A stretch of 64,000 nt of DNA, taken from positions 21,078-85,077 of the forward strand of contig DYFK01000015.1 of the NCBI GenBank assembly GCA_020725265.1, given 5' to 3'. The translations under genes were made by a program, and so were the position numbers. Position 1 is the stretch's first letter. Each line of letters begins with the position of its first letter. Under the pieces are notes generated by a model. It was not told the origin of the DNA. It saw only the letters and a list, made by a program, of their open reading frames with translations, and ran no database searches. Below are positions 43,597 through 54,726 of this stretch, piece by piece. Origin of the DNA: Hydrogenophilus sp. (GTDB lineage: Bacteria; Pseudomonadota; Gammaproteobacteria; Burkholderiales; Thiobacillaceae).

Positions 43597-46494
43597 CTAT
43601 TCCTGATTGGCGGGCCAGGCTTCGAACAGCCGATAACGGTTCTTGCCGGCCTGTTTGGCGAGGTACATGGCCTGGTCGGCCTGATGCAGCAGGCCATCGG
43701 CGTCGATTCCCTCGGTCCGTGGGTGGAAGCTGACGCCGATGCTGGCGGAAACGCGCAGTTCCAGATCGCCGACGCGGGCCGGTTCGGTGGCCGCCGTCAG
43801 CAGCCGTTCGACGACCGGGATGGCAGCCTCGCGGCTTTCCAGATCGATCAGCACCGCGACGAACTCGTCGCCACCCAGACGGGCCAGCGTGTCGCCATCG
43901 CGCAGGGCCTGTTTCATGTGGCCGGCCAGGTGGACCAGCAGCGCGTCGCCGGTGGCGTGGCCGTGGTGGTCGTTGACCTGCTTGAAGCCGTCCAGATCCA
44001 GATAGACGGCCGCGATCAGGGACCGCCGCCGGCTGGCCCGCGTCATCGCCTGGCGCAGACGGTCGGCCAGCAGCACCCGGTTGGGCAGATCGGTGAGGGC
44101 GTCGTAATGGGCGATGTGTTCGAGCTGGCGCTGATGTTCCTTGAGCGGCGTGATGTCGGCGAACATGCCGACGTAGCGGCGGGGTTCGCCGTTTTCGTCG
44201 CGCACCGCGCTGATGGTCTGCATGACCGCGTACACCTCGCCGTTGGCGCGCCGGTTCCAGATTTCACCGCTCCATTCGCCGGTGCGCAGCAGCGATCGCC
44301 ACAGTTCGGCGAAGAACCCGCGGTCGTGGTGGCCGGAGCCGAGCAGGCGCGGATTGCGGCCCAGCACCTGTTCACGCGGATAGCCGGTGATCCGCGTGAA
44401 GGCGGTGTTGACGTCGAGGATGTTGGCCTCGGCGTCGGTGATCAGGATGCCTTCGTGGGAGTGCTCGAACACGCTCGCGGATTGCCGCAACTGGTCTTCA
44501 GAACGCTGGCGCGCGCTCAGGTTGACCAGCAGCCGCGCGAACAGGCCGAGCAGGTCGAGCGCGTCGTCGCCGGCGCCGATGGCGTCGATGCCGACGAACC
44601 CCAGGCAATGACCCTCCCGGATCAGGGGCAGGGTGAGCAGCCCGCGGATACCGCGCGCTTGCAGCAGTTCGCGTGGTGGTCCGGGCGGCAGGTCGGCGAG
44701 GTCGGCGACCACGAAGGCTTCGCCCCGGCGGTGCCGCGACACGCATTCGCCCAGCCCGTCGATCGGGACGTCGCGGCTGTCGCCGATCCGGGGCGCGACG
44801 CCCGGCGCCCGCCATTCGTGCGTGTTGCTGGCGGTGCCGGCGTCGAAATCGTAGGCGAAGATGTAGGCCCGGTCGGCGTCGAGGAATTCGCCGATGCGGC
44901 CGAGCGCCGCCCGCACTTCCGCGTCGACACGGTCGAGCGGCAGGTTGATGAACGCGGTGGACAGCTCCAGGATGAGCTGACGGTATTCGCTTTGCCGGGC
45001 GGCCGCGCGTTCGGCGCGCACGCGCGCGGTGATGTCGATGCCGACGCTGAACATCCCGACGACTTCGCCGCTGGCGTCCCGGATCGGCTTGTTCGACCAC
45101 GAAACCCAGACATGGCCGCCATCCTTGCGCCGGTTTTCGTTGACGTTCTGCGCATACCGTTCCGGGCGCGCGAAGATGTCGGTCATCAGCGCGGCGAGAT
45201 CGCGGCCATCGTCGCCATGTCCCGGCACGATGGTGCCGACCACCGGCTTGCCGAGGATTTCGTCCTCCTGGTAACCGAAGAAGCGCTGGCCGTATTCGTT
45301 GAGGAACAGGATTTCGCCGCGCCGGTTCCATTTCAGCAGGATGCTGTTGGCGTTCTCCACCAGCTCCCGGTATTTCTCCTCGCTCTGGCGCAGGGTTTCC
45401 GCCGCCTCGCGTTGCTCGGCGCGCAGGCGCAGCAGCGCGCGGTTGCGGTTGCTAAGGCGCCAGGTCGCCAGCGACAGCATGGCGGTGACCGCCGCGATCA
45501 GGCCGAGCCACAGCGGCAACCAGCGTTCCCAGACTTCCAGGGGCGTCATCTCCGGGGTCGCGTCGTATGGCGGCATGCGCAACGCGCGCGCCAGGTTCTC
45601 GACCGGCAGGTAGTCCTTGGGCGGAGAAAAGCCGCCGATTCCGGAGGCGCGCGCCACCGGATGGTTCGCTTCCAGGCCCATCAGGCTGCTGGCGATCTTG
45701 CGCACCAGCCGGCCATCGACATGCGGGAGTGCCACGAACGGCCATTCCGGATACAGGTGAGTGGACAGCCGGTAGGGAAAGCCGGGGTAATTCCGCTCGC
45801 CGACGATGCGCAGCGCATCCGGGTCGAGCTTGCCCTCGCGCGTCATTTCCTCGATGACGCCGGTGCGGACGAAGCCGAATTCGACGCGGCCGTCGAGCAC
45901 CGCCCGGATCACCTCGTCATGACTGCCGAGCGAGACCATGGCGCGTGCGTCGTCGGGCAGACGCACGCCGGCCTGGAGCAGTTCATAGGCCTGGGTCTGA
46001 TAGCCGCCGAGAAACTTGACGCCGGGCACGCCGATGACCCGGTCGCGGAGCTGGCCGGGGCCGGCCACCGGCGACCCGCTGGCGCGGGCGACGATGACGC
46101 CGCCGAGCTGGTCGGTGGGCTGGCCGCTTTCCATGCTGATCAAGGTCGCCAAGGCGCCGGTCAGCTGATTGCGGCCGCGCAGCAGCACGTAATGACTGGG
46201 ATTGGTGAACAGCAGGTCGAGCCGCTTCTCCGTCAGCGCTCGTTCCATTTCGTCCTGTGACAGCACCAGCAGGCGCACGCGCGCGCCGTCGAGTTGCCGG
46301 CTGAGATGATCGGCCAGGGGCTGGTAGCGCGGTTGCAGGATTTCCGGGGGCCGGAACGCGAACACGCCCAGATTCAGCGTCACTCCCTCGTCGGCGCGGG
46401 AGGGCAGGGTCCAGGTCACGGTCCAGCAGATGGCGACCACGATCCGGAAGAGCCGGATTCCCGCTCCCGAAAGTGATCCCCGTCGATCGCGCAT
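43597..46494 (-). CDS. diguanylate cyclase with periplasmic PhnD-like sensor, PAS and GAF domains
   Basis: 965 residues from the ATG at 46494; a TTG further upstream is less likely. After a signal segment comes a phosphonate-binding-protein-like sensor (LNLGVFAFRPPEIL, LDLLFTNPSHYVLL, VIGVPGVKFLGGYQTQ), then a transmembrane helix (LWLGLIAAVTAMLSLATW). Two PAS domains flank a GAF domain. The GGDEF domain at the end has LTDLPNRVLL and LARLGGDEFVAV, with the active motif intact. There is no EAL domain, so it should make cyclic di-GMP. Confidence 0.9.
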   Translation of the reverse strand: MRDRRGSLSGAGIRLFRIVVAICWTVTWTLPSRADEGVTLNLGVFAFRPPEILQPRYQPLADHLSRQLDGARVRLLVLSQDEMERALTEKRLDLLFTNPSHYVLLRGRNQLTGALATLISMESGQPTDQLGGVIVARASGSPVAGPGQLRDRVIGVPGVKFLGGYQTQAYELLQAGVRLPDDARAMVSLGSHDEVIRAVLDGRVEFGFVRTGVIEEMTREGKLDPDALRIVGERNYPGFPYRLSTHLYPEWPFVALPHVDGRLVRKIASSLMGLEANHPVARASGIGGFSPPKDYLPVENLARALRMPPYDATPEMTPLEVWERWLPLWLGLIAAVTAMLSLATWRLSNRNRALLRLRAEQREAAETLRQSEEKYRELVENANSILLKWNRRGEILFLNEYGQRFFGYQEDEILGKPVVGTIVPGHGDDGRDLAALMTDIFARPERYAQNVNENRRKDGGHVWVSWSNKPIRDASGEVVGMFSVGIDITARVRAERAAARQSEYRQLILELSTAFINLPLDRVDAEVRAALGRIGEFLDADRAYIFAYDFDAGTASNTHEWRAPGVAPRIGDSRDVPIDGLGECVSRHRRGEAFVVADLADLPPGPPRELLQARGIRGLLTLPLIREGHCLGFVGIDAIGAGDDALDLLGLFARLLVNLSARQRSEDQLRQSASVFEHSHEGILITDAEANILDVNTAFTRITGYPREQVLGRNPRLLGSGHHDRGFFAELWRSLLRTGEWSGEIWNRRANGEVYAVMQTISAVRDENGEPRRYVGMFADITPLKEHQRQLEHIAHYDALTDLPNRVLLADRLRQAMTRASRRRSLIAAVYLDLDGFKQVNDHHGHATGDALLVHLAGHMKQALRDGDTLARLGGDEFVAVLIDLESREAAIPVVERLLTAATEPARVGDLELRVSASIGVSFHPRTEGIDADGLLHQADQAMYLAKQAGKNRYRLFEAWPANQE

Positions 46495-46899
46495 TGCCAA
46501 ACCAAACTCCTTCCGTCGCCGTCGGGTCAACGTGTTCGTGCCCGTGAAGCCACATTTCTATCATGGTTTCTGTTCCGGTCGGATGGCCAGGACTGGTTCG
46601 TGTCGACGCCGGCGACCGGTGGCGGTTGCGGACGACGGACGGTCGCGTGGAGCAATGCACTAGGGGATGGTCCGGAAGGCCGCGCAAAGGGGTTTCAATA
46701 ATTTTCCCATTTTCAGCGAGTGGGAACGACATGCCCTCCAGCAGGTGGTTGATGAAGATCGTGACCATCCAGACCGAGCGCCGATAGCCGGACCAAGGCG
46801 ACGACAGCTACCATCTGATCGAGCTGGCGAGCCCCCGCATGTACTTGGCCAAGCCGGAACGACGGGCCCGGGTGGCGACCGCCGCCGGCGCGGACAGCG
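46495..46899. other. 405-nt intergenic region
   Basis: No supported gene. An in-frame fragment reading DDSYHLIELASPRMYLAKPE (starting near 46799 on the + strand) looks protein-like but has no start or ribosome site and was not recognised. It may be a degraded gene remnant. Confidence 0.35.
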
Positions 46900-48234
46900 T
46901 CAATGCGGCGCGTCCGGCACGAACTTGAGGACGTTGCCGTTGATGCAGTAACGCTTGCCGGTGGGCGGTGGACCATCGTCGAAGACGTGGCCGAGGTGGA
47001 TGCCGGAACTGGCGCTGCGAACCTCGACCCGCTTCATGCGGTGGCTGTGGTCGTCGTGCAGGGTCAGCGCGCCGGGCACCGGGTTGAAGAAGCTGGGCCA
47101 GCCGGTGCCGCTGTCGAACTTGGCGTCGCTGCGGAACAGCGGCGCGCCGGTGATCGGATCGACGAAGGTGCCGGGACGCTTTTCGTCCAGGTGCGAGCCG
47201 GTGAACGGACGTTCGGTGCCGCTTTCGAAAGCGATCCTGCGTTGCTCCGGCGTCAGCAGGCGTTGCCCCAGCCATTTCCAGAAGCGGGCCTGTTCGCCGT
47301 TGTAGCCGGTATAACGGGAGACTTCCCGGCCGTTTTCGAACAGCACGATGGTGGGCGTGGCGAACAGCGCTTTTTCCAGCTTCCAGCCGGTTGGCGGATG
47401 CGGGTTCAGCGTGGCGATCACGGGTACGTCGGCGCGCCAGTGGTCGAGCACCTCGGCCTTGAACAGCTTGCAGTAGGCGCAGTCCTCGGCTTCGAACACC
47501 ACCAATTGCCGGTCGATGGCGAGCGCGCCGCCGTCCAGCGGCGCCGGCGTGGCGGCGTCGACCCGGCGTTCCGCGTGGCTGGCGCCGGGATAGCGGACGC
47601 CGGTGCCGCCCAGGCCGCAATAGCCGTCCGGGTTCTTCTTCAGGTAGTCCTGGTGATAGTCCTCGGCGCGGTGGTAGGCCTTGAGCGGCGCGATCTCGGT
47701 GGTGATGGCGCCACGCCCGGCCCCGGTCAGGGCTTGCTGATAGGTGTCTCGGGTCTTTTCGGCGATGGCCTGTTGCGTGGCGTCGGCGGTGTAGATGGCG
47801 CTCCGGTAGTTGCTGCCGATGTCGTTGCCCTGGCGGTCGCCCTGGGTCGGGTCGTGGTTTTCCCAGAAGCCGGCGAGCACGGTTTCCAGATCGACGCGGC
47901 CGCTGTCGAAGCTGACCCGGACCACTTCCGCGTGGTTGCGTTGCTCGGTCCGGCCGGCGCGCACCGCCTTCTCGTGCGCGAGCACCGCGCGGTAGCTGCC
48001 CTCGATGTCGCCATTGGCGTAGCCGCTTTCCACGTCGAGCACGCCGGGGATTTCCGACATGCGCTTTTCCGCGCCCCAGAAGCAGCCCATGCCGAGCACG
48101 ATGGCTTCGACCGGGCCGGTCGGCGCGGCCACGGCTTTCGCGGCGACGGCGGCGCGGTCGTCGGCGCAGGCGGTCATCAGGAAGCTCAGGCCGAGCGCCA
48201 GCGCGGCGCCGTGGAACAGTCGATGGACAGGCAT
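46900..48234 (-). CDS. msrAB: methionine sulfoxide reductase fusion, MsrA-thioredoxin-MsrB
   Basis: 444 residues; GGAG lies six nt before the ATG at 48234. A signal ending in the lipobox LMTAC predicts envelope location. MsrA has the catalytic Cys51 in [11 protein letters not shown] and a possible recycling Cys206. A thioredoxin-like domain follows with CAYC (252-255), then MsrB with catalytic Cys430 in [11 protein letters not shown]. The order differs from PilB (Trx-MsrA-MsrB). MsrB lacks the zinc cysteines and has Thr377 in GTGWPSF where many have a resolving Cys. It should repair oxidised Met in envelope proteins. Confidence 0.93.
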   Translation of the reverse strand: MPVHRLFHGAALALGLSFLMTACADDRAAVAAKAVAAPTGPVEAIVLGMGCFWGAEKRMSEIPGVLDVESGYANGDIEGSYRAVLAHEKAVRAGRTEQRNHAEVVRVSFDSGRVDLETVLAGFWENHDPTQGDRQGNDIGSNYRSAIYTADATQQAIAEKTRDTYQQALTGAGRGAITTEIAPLKAYHRAEDYHQDYLKKNPDGYCGLGGTGVRYPGASHAERRVDAATPAPLDGGALAIDRQLVVFEAEDCAYCKLFKAEVLDHWRADVPVIATLNPHPPTGWKLEKALFATPTIVLFENGREVSRYTGYNGEQARFWKWLGQRLLTPEQRRIAFESGTERPFTGSHLDEKRPGTFVDPITGAPLFRSDAKFDSGTGWPSFFNPVPGALTLHDDHSHRMKRVEVRSASSGIHLGHVFDDGPPPTGKRYCINGNVLKFVPDAPH

Positions 48235-48385
48235 GGGAAGCTCCTTGTCGATGGGATCGATGCGCGGGATGTTCCGACCATCCGGCGCGGAATTGGTTGC
48301 CGGTTTCCCGGTTATCCGGCCGCCGGTTGACGGGATCGGCATCAGCCATCAGGCTTGGCTTCCGTGTTCCGTTCGCGCCGAAAAC

Positions 48386-50110
48386 ATGCAACGTCCGATC
48401 GGTCTGAAAATCTTCAGCATCACCGCCGTGCTGCTGATCCTGATGGTGGTGGTGGCCTGGCTGTCGGTATTCAACTTCCGCCAGCTCAACAACCAGGTGC
48501 GCGCCCTGGCCGATTATTACCTGCCGCTGCAACAGCAGGTCGCCAGCGTCGAGATTCTGGTGCGCCAGCAGATGGTGCACATGGAACGGGTCATCGCCGG
48601 CCTGGAGTCGACCCGGCCGGACCCGGAGCGGCTGGCGACGGAATCCGCGCATTTCGACCAGCGCGGCATCAACGCCGACCAGATCGTCGATTCGTCGCTG
48701 CGCATGCTGGCCGAGGCCGACGCCCGCGCCGACATCGAGCTGGACCGGATCACGCTGGCGCTGCTCGGTCGCCAGTTGCCGGACATCCAGACCGCGCGCC
48801 AGCGTTTCCACGCGGCCTTCCGCATGTACCAGATCGAGGCCGAGGAGGGCACCCGCCGTTCCGCCGACATCGTCCGCGCCACACTGGTTGGCGAGAAGAA
48901 CAACCTGGACGAGGAAATCCAGAAGGTCATCGACCTGCTCAACAAGCTGACCCTGGACACCGCCGAGCGGGCCAAGGCGGAGGAGGCGCGGGCGACCCGG
49001 CTGAACTGGATGTTCACCGCCATCGCCAGCGTGCTCGGCCTGATCTTCGCGTATCTGGTGACGCGCTCGCTGGTCGAGCCGATCCGCCGCCTGCTCGGCG
49101 GCACCCAGGCGGTGGAGGCGGGCGACCTGGGCGTGGAAATCCTGGTGCGCACGCGCGACGAGCTGGCAGCGCTGGCCGACTCGTTCAACCACATGGTGCT
49201 GGGTCTGCGCGAGAAGGAGCGGATCAAGGAAACCTTCGGCAAGTACGTCGATCCGCGCATCGTGCGCGGGCTCCTGGATAACCGCCTGTCCGCCGAGGGC
49301 GGCCAGCACCAGACCATGACCGTGTTCTTCTCCGACCTGGCCGATTTCACCCGCTTGTCCGAGGGGCTGACGCCGGACGCGGTGGTGCGCTTCCTGAACG
49401 CCTATTTCTCGCGCATGGCGGAGGTGATCCGCGCCCGCGAGGGCATCATCGACAAATACATCGGCGATGCCGTGATGGCGTTCTGGGGCGCGCCGTTCAC
49501 CGAACGTCACAACCACGCCGAACTCTGCTGCGCCGCCGCGCTGGAACAGATGGCCCGGCTCGACGATTTTCGCGCCGACCTGCCCAATCTGCTCGGCGTG
49601 CGCTTCGGCCTGCCGCGCGTGGACCTGCGCATGGGCATCGCCACCGGCGAGGTGACCGTCGGCAACATCGGTTCGGAAACCGTGCGCGGCTACACCGTCA
49701 TCGGCGACACCGTCAACCTGGCGGCGCGCCTGGAGCAGGCCAACAAGTTCTACGGCACGCGCATCCTGGTCAGCGACGAAACCCGCCGCCAGGCCGGCGA
49801 GACCCTGCTGTTCCGCGAAATCGACAGCCTGCGCGTGGCCGGCAAGCAGGAGGCGATCCGGGTGCATGAACTGATCGGCGCGCGCGCCGATGCCACGCCC
49901 GAATGGTTGGCGCTGATCGCCGATTACGAACGCGGCCTCGGCCATTACCGGGCGCGCCAATGGGACCCGGCCGAGGCGGCGTTCGCGGAATGCCTGGCGC
50001 GCGCGCCGGACGATGGCCCGAGCGCCGCGCTGCTGGCGCGCGTCCGCGCCTTCCGCGCGGAATCGCCGGCCGCCGACTGGGACGGTGTCTGGGTCGCGCC
50101 GGGCAAGTGA
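48386..50110 (+). CDS. membrane class III adenylate/guanylate cyclase with HAMP domain
   Basis: 574 residues. A transmembrane helix at the N-terminus (LLILMVVVAWLSVF), a periplasmic helical region of about 180 residues, a second helix (TAIASVLGLIFAYLV) and a HAMP segment precede the cyclase domain. Metal-binding Asp residues are in VFFSDLADFTRLSE and KYIGDAVMAFWGAP; the Lys in IIDKYIGD suggests ATP as substrate. NIGSETVRGYTVIGDTVNLA is the conserved core. A short TPR-like end follows (YRARQWDPAEAAFAECLARA). It makes a cyclic nucleotide in response to a periplasmic or membrane signal. Confidence 0.9.
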   Translation: MQRPIGLKIFSITAVLLILMVVVAWLSVFNFRQLNNQVRALADYYLPLQQQVASVEILVRQQMVHMERVIAGLESTRPDPERLATESAHFDQRGINADQIVDSSLRMLAEADARADIELDRITLALLGRQLPDIQTARQRFHAAFRMYQIEAEEGTRRSADIVRATLVGEKNNLDEEIQKVIDLLNKLTLDTAERAKAEEARATRLNWMFTAIASVLGLIFAYLVTRSLVEPIRRLLGGTQAVEAGDLGVEILVRTRDELAALADSFNHMVLGLREKERIKETFGKYVDPRIVRGLLDNRLSAEGGQHQTMTVFFSDLADFTRLSEGLTPDAVVRFLNAYFSRMAEVIRAREGIIDKYIGDAVMAFWGAPFTERHNHAELCCAAALEQMARLDDFRADLPNLLGVRFGLPRVDLRMGIATGEVTVGNIGSETVRGYTVIGDTVNLAARLEQANKFYGTRILVSDETRRQAGETLLFREIDSLRVAGKQEAIRVHELIGARADATPEWLALIADYERGLGHYRARQWDPAEAAFAECLARAPDDGPSAALLARVRAFRAESPAADWDGVWVAPGK

Positions 50111-50124
50111 CGGAGAAGGTCGAC

Positions 50125-51024
50125 ATGGATCGCCGCCGATTTCTCGCCATGCCGCCCGCGCTGCTGCTGTCCGCCGCCGTCGGCGCCAGCGCGCGGCTGG
50201 CGCCGGTGCCAGCGCGCCGGTTGCCGAGCGGCGCGATGGCGCCGCCGATCGGTTTGGGCACCTGGCTGAGTTTCGACGTCGCCGACGATTACCCGCAAAT
50301 CCGCCGACGCCAGGAAGTGCTGCGCCGCTTCTTCGCCGCCGGCGGCGGCATGATCGATTCCTCGCCGATGTACGGCCACGCCGAATGGCTGCTCGGCCAG
50401 TTGCTGCCCGAGCTGGCGCATCAAGGTCGGCTGCTGGCGGCGACCAAGGTCTGGACGCCGTTCGACCGGGTCGGCCCCGACCAGCTCGAACGCTCGCTGG
50501 CGCTATGGGGCCTGCCGCGCTTCGACGTGTTGCTGGTGCACAACCTGCTCAACTGGCGCGCGCATCTGCCGCTGCTGCGCGAATGGAAGGCGGCCGGCCG
50601 GGTGCGCGACATCGGCGTATCCACCTCGCACGGCCGCATGCACGACGAGGTCGCCGATCTGATCCGCACCGAAAGCCTGGATGTCATCCAGATCACCTAC
50701 AACCTTGCCGACCGGCGCGCTGAACCGGTGCTGGAACTCGCCGCCGAACACGGCGTGGCGGTGGTGATCAACCGGCCGTTCGACGCCGGCGGCCTGTTCC
50801 GCCGGGTTGGCCGGCGCCGCTTGCCGGCCTGGGCGGCCGAGTTCGATTGCGCCAACTGGGCGCAGTTCTTCCTGAAATGGGTGGTGTCGCACCCGGCCGT
50901 CACCTGCGCGATCCCGGCCACCAGCAACCCCGAACACATGGACGAGAACATGGGCGCCGGCCTCGGCCGCCTGCCCGACGCCGAACAGCGCCGGCGCATG
51001 CTGGCGCACTTCGAGCGGCTCTGA
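50125..51024 (+). CDS. Tat-exported aldo/keto reductase
   Basis: 299 residues from the ATG at 50125, with GGAGAAGG upstream. The N-terminus MDRRRFLAMPPALLLSAAV has the twin-arginine motif RRRFL. The AKR barrel shows IGLGTWLSF, the catalytic Asp78 and Tyr83 (MIDSSPMYGHAEWLLG), the Lys in AATKVW and the His in LLVHNLL. AKRs normally use NADPH, which is scarce in the periplasm, so a pre-folded holoenzyme would need Tat export. It follows the cyclase after a 14-nt gap. Confidence 0.88.
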   Translation: MDRRRFLAMPPALLLSAAVGASARLAPVPARRLPSGAMAPPIGLGTWLSFDVADDYPQIRRRQEVLRRFFAAGGGMIDSSPMYGHAEWLLGQLLPELAHQGRLLAATKVWTPFDRVGPDQLERSLALWGLPRFDVLLVHNLLNWRAHLPLLREWKAAGRVRDIGVSTSHGRMHDEVADLIRTESLDVIQITYNLADRRAEPVLELAAEHGVAVVINRPFDAGGLFRRVGRRRLPAWAAEFDCANWAQFFLKWVVSHPAVTCAIPATSNPEHMDENMGAGLGRLPDAEQRRRMLAHFERL

Positions 51025-51336
51025 ATCGGATAGTGGCTGACCGGGGATGAGCGCCCGCGCGGTCGGTCGGATCGCGCTGAAAATAATCGCGGGCAAAGCC
51101 GCTGGCGGTCAGCGCCGCGACCGGTACGTATAGGGAATGACGATGCCACCGGCTACTTGGTCGCCTACGCCTTCAATCGATTCCCGCCTGCGCGGAATCA
51201 CGGCTGGATCGTTGGGGCGCGTTTGCTTCGCGGCCGGGAATCCTGGTGTCGCCACGCCAGGCCTGGGCGCTTCTGTTCGGAAACGCAAGCGTGTGAATCC
51301 GTCGCGTTTCGCGCGTTGACGCCGGCACGGCCGCGC
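51025..51336. other. 312-nt intergenic region with short palindrome
   Basis: No supported gene. GATTCCCGC (51179-51187) and GCGCGGAATC (51190-51199) form an imperfect hairpin, like the ATTCCCGC-type intergenic repeats common in proteobacteria; GGGAATCC recurs at 51238-51245. These may be repeat remnants. Confidence 0.35.
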
Positions 51337-51648
51337 TCAATACACCGGATTCCAATCGGAATGGCAGGTGCAGGTGGGGCTGATGGTGTTGTCGCAGCAG
51401 ACGATCTTGCCGGCGCGGCAACCGCAGATACCCTTGTGACCCTTGCAGCAATCGGTCTGGCTGACCTGGGCGGTGCGCAGGTGGCCGGGCGCTTGATCGT
51501 CCGTGTGGTTTTTCGCGTCGATCACGCACGCGGAATCGATGGGAGACAGGCCGGCCAGCCCGGGCGCGGCCGGTTCGGCTGCGCCGAGCGGCATGGCCGC
51601 CGCCAAGGCCAGCGCGGCCGCGAACAACGATGACAGCAACGATTTCAT
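51337..51648 (-). CDS. small Cys-rich secreted protein
   Basis: 103 residues from the ATG at 51648 with GGAGG seven nt upstream. A signal peptide (LLSSLFAAALALAAAMPLGA) is followed by a spacer and a C-terminal block with ten cysteines: DCCKGHKGICGCRAGKIVCC, then PTCTCHS. This pattern recurs in small unnamed proteins of other proteobacteria. Disulfide-linked periplasmic or secreted peptide; function unknown. Confidence 0.75.
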   Translation of the reverse strand: MKSLLSSLFAAALALAAAMPLGAAEPAAPGLAGLSPIDSACVIDAKNHTDDQAPGHLRTAQVSQTDCCKGHKGICGCRAGKIVCCDNTISPTCTCHSDWNPVY

Positions 51649-51753
51649 GTTCGATCCTCCGGAAATGGCGCGGCGCGCGCGCTTGACCATGAACCCTACG
51701 ACGGCTTCGACCATCTGTCGACGCCGCGTTTCCCGGCTACCGCATCCGGGACG

Positions 51754-51780
51754 AAAAAAAGCCGGCGCTCGGCCGGCTTT
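51754..51780 (-). terminator. intrinsic terminator of acnA
   Basis: AAAGCCGGC (51758-51766) and GCCGGCTTT (51772-51780) form a 9-bp stem with loop GCTCG. On the minus strand the stem runs straight into a tract of seven T, 20 nt after the acnA stop. This is a good Rho-independent terminator. Confidence 0.88.
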
Positions 51781-51800
51781 CGAAGGGAAGGGCGGCGGGA

Positions 51801-54464
<2,664 letters not shown>

Positions 54465-54726
54465 GGTGTACGCGGAAAGGTTGGGGGAAAACCGCGATTC
54501 TAACCAATCGCCAGGCAACTGCCCGGCCCGCCGGGGAGGTTGGCGTTGGTGCGGAAAACCGTCTAGCCTTACATCGAAAAAATTGCCCAACCCGAACGTC
54601 AGGCTCAGGTTTTGAGCATGGGGTGAGGTAGAAAACACCAATATGAGTTCAGTGCTGCGCACCTGGTCATGAGTTGGTCGGTCAACCGATGCGGAAACTG
54701 AAGTGACAGGGGTAGGGAGTAGAGAC
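54465..54726. promoter_or_regulatory. divergent control region of acnA and cas3 with shared palindrome
   Basis: The region contains GCTCAGGTTTTGAGCA at 54603-54618, an exact copy of the core found upstream of the HIRAN gene at 6103-6118; the arms here are 5 bp (GCTCA/TGAGC). A GGGAG ribosome site (54715-54719) precedes the cas3 ATG. No clear -35/-10 pair was found. Confidence 0.45.

Noticed and set aside
43423..46260. A 945-residue frame antisense to the diguanylate cyclase
   Set aside because: Overlaps a full set of sensor and GGDEF domains on the other strand.
46713..46976. Possible small gene or remnant before msrAB
   Set aside because: No ribosome site or recognised product; only a short protein-like stretch in another frame.
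46808..49960. A 1050-residue minus-strand frame across msrAB and the cyclase
   Set aside because: It covers two well-supported genes in other frames and has Arg/Ala-rich low-complexity composition.
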